A stretch of 11,171 nucleotides of DNA, taken from assembly GCA_035707845.1 (NCBI GenBank), contig DASSTP010000313.1, positions 1 to 11,171 of the forward strand, given 5' to 3'. Below, piece by piece: positions 7,106 through 11,171 of the stretch. How positions within the stretch are numbered: position 1 is the first letter of the stretch; every line of letters begins with the position of its first letter. The notes beneath the pieces were generated by a model. That model ran no database searches, had not been told where the DNA came from, and was given only the letters and a program-made list of their open reading frames with translations. Source of the DNA: CAMLHP01 sp035707845. GTDB lineage: Bacteria; Gemmatimonadota; Gemmatimonadetes; Gemmatimonadales; GWC2-71-9. Made by a program: the position numbers and the translations under genes.

Positions 7106-8389
7106 TCAATGCCCCGCCATGGCGTGCCGGGTGTCCACGATGAGCTTGGCGTCGCGGCGAATGAGGTCGTAGTCGAGCGCGGTGTGATCGGTGACGATCA
7201 GCACGCAATCGGCCTGCTGCAGTACCCTGGACGTCAGCGGGATGGAGGCGAAGCGATGCCCGTTCTCCTCCAGTTGCGGCACGAAGGGGTCGTGGTACGA
7301 GACGTCCGCGCCGTACTGCTCCAGCAGCTTGATGATGTCGAGTGCCGGGCTCTCCCGCATGTCATCGATGTCCTTCTTGTACGCCACACCCACCACGAGC
7401 ACCTTGGCGCCGCGCATGGCCTTGCCCTGCATGTTCAGCGCGTCAATCGTCTTCCGCACCCAGAAGAGCGGCATCTCCGAGTTGACCTCGCCGGCGATAT
7501 CGATGAAGCGGGTCTTGTAATTGAGCCCGCGCATCTTCCACGCGAGGTAGTGCGGATCGATCGGGATGCAGTGGCCGCCCAGGCCCGGGCCCGGCGTGAA
7601 CTTCATGAAGCCGAACGGCTTGGTGCCCGCTGCGTCGATCACTTCCCACACGTCCACGTCCAGCTTGTCGCACACAATTGCCATCTCGTTCACGAGGCCG
7701 ATGTTCACGCTGCGGAATGTGTTCTCCAGCAGCTTGACGAGCTCGGCGGCCTCGGTGGACGACACCGGCACCAGCGTGTCAATGGCAGGCTGGTACAGGG
7801 CGCAGCAGACTTCGCGGCAGGCCGCCGTGATGCCGCCGACCACCTTGGGGGTGTTGCGGGTGTGGTATTTCGGGTTGCCCGGATCGACCCGCTCCGGGCT
7901 GAATGCGAGGAAGAAATCGTCGCCCACCGCGAGCCCGGTGCTCTCCAGCGCCGGCAGCATGATCTCGCGGGTGGTGCCAGGATACGTGGTGCTCTCGAGG
8001 ATGATGGCCTGGCCCCGGCGCAGGGTGGCCTTCACCGCTTCGGTGGCGGCCACGATGAAGCTGACGTCGGGATCCTTGTACTTGGAGAGCGGCGTCGGCA
8101 CGCAGATGGAGATGGCGTCGGGCTCGGCGAGGCGCGCCGGATCGGTGGTGGCCTCGAACTTTCCGGCCTTGAGGATCTCCTGCAGGTCGGCGTCCTTCAC
8201 GTCCTTGATATGCGACCGGCCGGCGTTCAGCCCATCCACTACCCGCTGGCTCACGTCATAGCCCAGCACCCGGTAGCCGGCGCGCGCCAGCTCCACGGCG
8301 AGGGGCAGGCCGACGTACCCCAGCCCGATTATGCCGAAGAGCGCCTCACGGCGCTCGGCTTTCCGGATCAGTTCCGCTGCAATGGTCAT
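7106..8389 (-). CDS. wbpA: UDP-N-acetylglucosamine 6-dehydrogenase
   Basis: Oxidises C6 of UDP-GlcNAc to give UDP-GlcNAcA, the first step towards UDP-GlcNAc3NAcA. The protein is 427 residues. It has the Rossmann motif GLGYVGLP (22-29), VPTPLSKYKDPD (97-108), LESTTYPGTT (131-140), SPERVDPGNP (164-173), KLLENTFRSVNIGLVNEM (219-236) and PGPGLGGHCIPIDP (266-279) with catalytic Cys274. The C-terminal domain has VAYKKDIDDMRESPA (335-349). These match Pseudomonas WbpA closely, including the MTIAA N-terminus, which supports ATG 8389 over ATG 8431; the latter would overlap wbpB by 38 bases. GGAG (8400-8403) sits ten bases before the start, and the wbpB stop is four bases away. A WecC-type UDP-ManNAc dehydrogenase is the alternative, made unlikely by the neighbouring genes. 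Confidence 0.93.
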   Translation of the reverse strand: MTIAAELIRKAERREALFGIIGLGYVGLPLAVELARAGYRVLGYDVSQRVVDGLNAGRSHIKDVKDADLQEILKAGKFEATTDPARLAEPDAISICVPTPLSKYKDPDVSFIVAATEAVKATLRRGQAIILESTTYPGTTREIMLPALESTGLAVGDDFFLAFSPERVDPGNPKYHTRNTPKVVGGITAACREVCCALYQPAIDTLVPVSSTEAAELVKLLENTFRSVNIGLVNEMAIVCDKLDVDVWEVIDAAGTKPFGFMKFTPGPGLGGHCIPIDPHYLAWKMRGLNYKTRFIDIAGEVNSEMPLFWVRKTIDALNMQGKAMRGAKVLVVGVAYKKDIDDMRESPALDIIKLLEQYGADVSYHDPFVPQLEENGHRFASIPLTSRVLQQADCVLIVTDHTALDYDLIRRDAKLIVDTRHAMAGH

Positions 8390-8393
8390 CCAG

Positions 8394-9455
8394 TCAATAC
8401 TCCAGGGGAAGCGCCACCCGCCGTCCGTCACGCGCTGACAGGTAGGTGGCGATGAGAATCTCGAGCGAGTTGAGCCCCTCGCGGCCGTCGGTGTCGGGCA
8501 CCGCCTCGCCCCGCAGGCTCTGGATCACGTTTTCGTAGTAGGCCGGGTGACCGAAGCCGTAGACCGACGTCGTTTCATAGCTCGCATCGGCCACCTTGGC
8601 GTCGTCCGGATGGCTGTCGGCGAACTCCCAATGGTCAATGCGATTGACGGCAACACCGCCCACCTTCACCGTGCCGCGCTCGCCGATGATGGTGATGGAC
8701 CCCTCGTAGTTCTTCGGGTACGTGAGCATGGTGACGTTCATGCTGCCAAGCGCCCCGGTGCGCCAGCGGATGGACACCACGCCGGTGTCTTCCACCTGGA
8801 TGTGCCGCGCGAGCGTGGCGGTGTACGCCTGCACGCTTTCCACCGGTCCGATGAGCCAGTCGAGCAGGTCCACATAATGGCTTGCCTGGTTCATGAATGC
8901 GCCGCCGTCGAACTCCCAGGTGCCCCGCCACGGCGCGCTGTCGTAGTACTCCTGCGGCCGCGACCAGAAGACATTCACGTTCACCATGAAGATGCGGCCG
9001 AACCGGTCGGCGGCGACGGCGCGCTTGAGCAGCTGCAGCGTGGCATTGCGGCGGTTCTGCTTCACCACGAACAGCTGCACGCCGGCGCGGTCGCAGGCGG
9101 TGACCATGGCCTTGCCGTCCTGCCAGCGGGTCGCCATCGGCTTCTCGGTCACCACGTGGCGCCCCGCCGCCGCGCACCGCACCGCCTGGCTCGAGTGCAG
9201 CCCGCTGGGAGTCGCGAGGACGATCACGTCGGCATCGGAGCCGGCGAGCAATGCGTCAAGCGACTGGAAGCCGCGCGCGCCGGTGCGCCCCCCGGCCCGG
9301 GCCAATGCCGCCGGGTCGATGTCGCATACGGCCACGAGATCGGCCCGCTCCGCGTGCCGCTCCAGGGCGCTGAAATGATTGGCGGAGATGCGGCCGCAGC
9401 CCACGACGGCGAACCGGATCTTCCGGTCGGTGATGAATGGCTTGGTGACGAACAT
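8394..9455 (-). CDS. wbpB: UDP-GlcNAcA 3-dehydrogenase (Gfo/Idh/MocA family, WlbA/WbpB)
   Basis: NAD-dependent oxidation of C3 of UDP-GlcNAcA to the 3-keto sugar, substrate for the aminotransferase encoded upstream. The 353-residue protein has the N-terminal Rossmann motif VVGCGRIS (17-24), ATPSGLH (81-87), EKPMATRW with Lys105, KQNRRNATL (132-140) and GGAFMNQASHYVDLLDWL (184-201) with His193 and Asp196. The length and the EKPMATRW, KQNRRNATLQL and FMNQASHYVDLLDW blocks resemble Bordetella-type WlbA more than the shorter Pseudomonas WbpB. ATG 9455 has GAGGAG (9467-9472) 11 bases upstream and lies 25 bases after the wbpE stop. The frame stays open upstream to 9806, but that part lies inside wbpE and encodes no recognisable sequence. 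The C-terminal YLSARDGRRVALPLEY is typical of the family. Confidence 0.93.
   Translation of the reverse strand: MFVTKPFITDRKIRFAVVGCGRISANHFSALERHAERADLVAVCDIDPAALARAGGRTGARGFQSLDALLAGSDADVIVLATPSGLHSSQAVRCAAAGRHVVTEKPMATRWQDGKAMVTACDRAGVQLFVVKQNRRNATLQLLKRAVAADRFGRIFMVNVNVFWSRPQEYYDSAPWRGTWEFDGGAFMNQASHYVDLLDWLIGPVESVQAYTATLARHIQVEDTGVVSIRWRTGALGSMNVTMLTYPKNYEGSITIIGERGTVKVGGVAVNRIDHWEFADSHPDDAKVADASYETTSVYGFGHPAYYENVIQSLRGEAVPDTDGREGLNSLEILIATYLSARDGRRVALPLEY
8400..8403 (-). promoter_or_regulatory. Possible Shine-Dalgarno GGAG for wbpA
   Basis: GGAG lies within the last wbpB codons, ten bases before ATG 8389. It supports that start over the upstream ATG at 8431. Confidence 0.4.
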
Positions 9456-9466
9456 CAGCGCCGGTG

Positions 9467-9472
9467 CTCCTC
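9467..9472 (-). promoter_or_regulatory. Shine-Dalgarno GAGGAG for wbpB
   Basis: A purine-rich GAGGAG lies in the 25-base gap between wbpE and wbpB, 11 bases before ATG 9455. It supports that start over the long upstream extension. Confidence 0.55.
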
Positions 9473-9480
9473 GGTGCGGG

Positions 9481-10596
9481 TCACTGGTAGAACTCGCGGA
9501 TGGCCGCCACGACCGCGTCCTGCTGCTCGTCCCGCAGCTCGGGATAATTTGGCAGCGAGACGACCTCGCGCATGGCACGCTCGGTCTCCGGCAGGCTGCC
9601 TGGAGCGTAGCCCAGCTCCGCGAAGCAGGGCTGCAGGTGCAGGCCCACGGGGTAATAGACCGCGCAGCCGATGCCGCGGCCGCGGAGGTGCTCCACCAGG
9701 CCGTCACGGTTCTCTGCCCGGATCGTGTACTGATGGAAGATGTGCTCGGCGGCCGGATGGACCGCTGGCGTGCACACCTCGCTGATCGGGCGGAGCAGCT
9801 GGTCATAGCGTGCCGCGCGCCGGCGCCGTGCCTCGCTCCAGCCGCCGAGATGCCGGAGCTTCACCAGCAGGATCGCCGCCTGGAGCGTGTCGAGCCGGCT
9901 GTTGTAGCCCACTTCATCGTGATGGTACTGCTTGGCGCCGCCATGCAGCCGGAGCCGGGCCAGCCGGCTGGCGAGCTGGTCATCCTGCGTGAGGATCATC
10001 CCGCCGTCACCCCAGCCGCCGAGATTCTTGCTGGGGAAGAACGAAAGCGTGCCGGCATGGCCGAGCTCGCCCGCCATGCGCCAGGTGCCGGCCACCTTGC
10101 GCCGGGCACCGATGGCCTGCGCCGCGTCCTCGATGAGCGCAATCCCGTGACGCTCGGCGATCTCCGTCAGCCGCTCCATGTCCGCCATCTGTCCATAGAG
10201 ATGCACGGCGATGATGGCTCGGGTGCGCGGCGTGATGGCGGCCTCGACCGCGTCGGGCGCCAGGTTGTACGTGCCCGGTTCGATATCCACGAACACCGGC
10301 GTGCCGCCCGCGTTGTGCACCGCGCCCGCGGTGGCAAAAAAGGTGAACGCGGGACAGATGACTTCATCAGCCGGCGCAAGGTCGAGCGCGCGGAGGGGCA
10401 GCAGGAGGGCGTCAGTACCGCTGGCGCACGCCACGGCGTGCTTCACGTGCGAGAGCGACGCTATCGCCGCCTCGAGCTGGGCCACTTCCGGCCCCATGAT
10501 GAACGCCTGGCGCTCGATCACGGCCAACGCAGCCGGCACGATCTCGTTCGCGATGGTGGCGTGCTGGGCCACCAGGTCAAGCAGGGGTACGTTCAC
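9481..10596 (-). CDS. wbpE: UDP-3-keto-GlcNAcA aminotransferase (DegT/DnrJ/EryC1/StrS)
   Basis: PLP enzyme that transfers an amino group, usually from glutamate, to C3 of the keto sugar made by WbpB, giving UDP-2-acetamido-3-amino-glucuronate. The 371-residue protein is full length for the family. VPLLDL opens the protein, MGPEV lies at 34-38 and SGTDALLLPLRAL at 59-71. Asp157 in IEDAAQAIGA should bind the pyridine nitrogen, and Lys190 in SFFPSKNLGGWGDGG is the Schiff-base lysine. YNSRLDTLQAAIL (231-243) and HIFHQYTIR (285-293) are also conserved. The start codon is GTG 10596, fixed by the family's VPLLDL opening; only a weak GGTGA precedes it. The sugar specificity is inferred from the three neighbouring Wbp genes, since the sequence family alone covers many sugars. 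Confidence 0.93.
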   Translation of the reverse strand: MNVPLLDLVAQHATIANEIVPAALAVIERQAFIMGPEVAQLEAAIASLSHVKHAVACASGTDALLLPLRALDLAPADEVICPAFTFFATAGAVHNAGGTPVFVDIEPGTYNLAPDAVEAAITPRTRAIIAVHLYGQMADMERLTEIAERHGIALIEDAAQAIGARRKVAGTWRMAGELGHAGTLSFFPSKNLGGWGDGGMILTQDDQLASRLARLRLHGGAKQYHHDEVGYNSRLDTLQAAILLVKLRHLGGWSEARRRRAARYDQLLRPISEVCTPAVHPAAEHIFHQYTIRAENRDGLVEHLRGRGIGCAVYYPVGLHLQPCFAELGYAPGSLPETERAMREVVSLPNYPELRDEQQDAVVAAIREFYQ

Positions 10597-10620
10597 CGCG
10601 TCACCGGAAAGGGGATCGAA

Positions 10621-10636
10621 AAGGCTGCAAAGCCTT
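10621..10636 (-). repeat. Short hairpin in the wbpD-wbpE gap
   Basis: In the 45-base gap 10597-10641 the arms AAGGCT (10621-10626) and AGCCTT (10631-10636) form a 6-bp stem with a 4-base loop. On the transcribed strand the stem ends in a run of four T, then CGATCCCC. A competing 5-bp stem TGCAA/TTGCA (10626-10639) uses overlapping bases, so the two cannot form together. It is a weak terminator or attenuator candidate at most. Confidence 0.35.
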
Positions 10637-10641
10637 GCAAA

Positions 10642-11171
10642 TTATCGAGATTGGGGCACCTGGTCAACGAGCGTAAGCAGTCCATCGGCCTCCCGATAAG
10701 CGGTGTGGCAAGCCCCGCAGCGGGCGGCGCCAGCGCTCACCGAGAGCCGTTCGCCACAGCGGCACATCCATCCGACCCGCCGTGCCGGCACGCCGACGAC
10801 CAGGGCAAAGGCCGGGACGTCGGCCGTGACCACCGCGCCCGCGCCCACGAAGGCGTAGTCGCCGAGCGTGGTGCCGCAGACCACTGTCGCGTTGGCCCCG
10901 ATAGTGGCCCCGCGCCCGACTCTGGTGGTGCGATACTCGTGCTTGCGCGAGACGTGGCTGCGGGGATTCGTCACATTGGTGAAGACGCAGCTGGGCCCGC
11001 AGAAGACGTCGTCCTCGAGGATCACCCCTTCATAGATCGAGACGTTGTTCTGGATCTTGACGTTGTTGCCGATCCGCGTTCCGTTCATGACCACCACGTT
11101 CTGGCCCAGCGAACATCCCTCGCCAATCACCGCGCCGGGCATGACATGGCAGAAATGCCAGATGCGGGTGC
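10642..11171 (-). CDS. wbpD: UDP-2-acetamido-3-amino-glucuronate N-acetyltransferase (5' end beyond window)
   Basis: Left-handed beta-helix (hexapeptide) acetyltransferase that uses acetyl-CoA to acetylate the 3-amino group made by WbpE, completing UDP-GlcNAc3NAcA. At least 175 residues are visible. The frame continues past ATG 11142 to the right edge as TRIWHFCHV, which matches the conserved WbpD N-terminal region, so that ATG is internal and the real start lies off the window. Conserved blocks are GCSLGQNV, KIQNNVSIYEGV, LEDDVFCGPSCVFTNVTNPRS, GATIGANATVVCG and AFVGAGAVVTADVPAFALVVGVPA, followed by GWM. The C-terminal tail adds CRCGERL and CGAC (10708-10764), a probable small zinc ribbon. 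The stop is TAA at 10642, 45 bases before wbpE. Confidence 0.93.
   Translation of the reverse strand, partial: TRIWHFCHVMPGAVIGEGCSLGQNVVVMNGTRIGNNVKIQNNVSIYEGVILEDDVFCGPSCVFTNVTNPRSHVSRKHEYRTTRVGRGATIGANATVVCGTTLGDYAFVGAGAVVTADVPAFALVVGVPARRVGWMCRCGERLSVSAGAARCGACHTAYREADGLLTLVDQVPQSR

Noticed and set aside
7124..7133. CGCCATGGCG palindrome near the ugd start
   Set aside because: It lies inside the last codons of wbpA, is short, and has no partner site that would suggest an operator.
7109..8455. A 448-codon plus-strand open frame
   Set aside because: It mirrors wbpA codon for codon on the other strand, with His/Val/Asp-rich translation typical of an antisense shadow.
9456..9806. 117-residue upstream extension of WbpB
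   Set aside because: It is Ser/Arg/Thr-rich, overlaps wbpE in another frame and matches nothing in the Gfo/Idh/MocA family; ATG 9455 has a good GAGGAG upstream.
10642..11142. WbpD starting at ATG 11142
   Set aside because: The frame continues to the window edge with TRIWHFCHV, conserved in the family, so this Met is internal.
1..11171. Mobile element, defence system, CRISPR array or prophage
   Set aside because: No direct repeats, transposase, integrase, nuclease or phage genes are visible; every gene is an envelope, sugar or core-metabolism gene in one direction.

Overview
The window is GC-rich and every base but about 75 is coding. All nine genes lie on the minus strand and point the same way, so transcription runs from the right edge (11171) to the left edge (1). 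No tRNA, rRNA, mobile element, CRISPR array or integrase is visible. The source looks like a Gram-negative bacterium with an outer membrane (BamD-like lipoprotein, a second lipoprotein). The SecA carries an N-terminal coiled-coil extension and an inserted segment after the DEVD box, a layout I associate with Bacteroidota and their relatives. Together with the high GC this makes a Gemmatimonadota-like organism my best guess. That is inference; no rRNA is present to test it.

Right part (7106-11171): four genes, wbpD (5' end off the window), wbpE, wbpB/wlbA and wbpA. They encode the 6-dehydrogenase, 3-dehydrogenase, PLP aminotransferase and N-acetyltransferase that turn UDP-GlcNAc into UDP-2,3-diacetamido-2,3-dideoxy-glucuronic acid, a precursor of O-antigen, capsule or exopolysaccharide. 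The C2 epimerase (WbpI) and glycosyltransferases are not in the window and could lie beyond the right edge.

Middle (5785-7104): a UDP-glucose 6-dehydrogenase, giving UDP-glucuronic acid, starts one base after the wbpA stop. Two different nucleotide-sugar 6-dehydrogenases are therefore made side by side.

Left part (1-5783): a soluble TPR protein, an unrecognised TPR-like lipoprotein, a BamD-like outer-membrane assembly lipoprotein, NadD (NAD synthesis) and SecA (protein export motor, 3' end off the window). From ugd onwards each gene overlaps the next by 1 or 4 bases or follows within 1 base. Translational coupling is likely from the sugar genes through to secA.

The longest non-coding stretch is 45 bases (10597-10641), holding a small hairpin. 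A stronger 10-bp hairpin sits inside the lipoprotein gene just before the bamD start. No promoter can be assigned inside the window. Overall this is a core/envelope operon rather than an accessory island. I do not see a clearly undescribed system, but the physical linkage of glycan-precursor, outer-membrane assembly, NAD and Sec genes merits a look.
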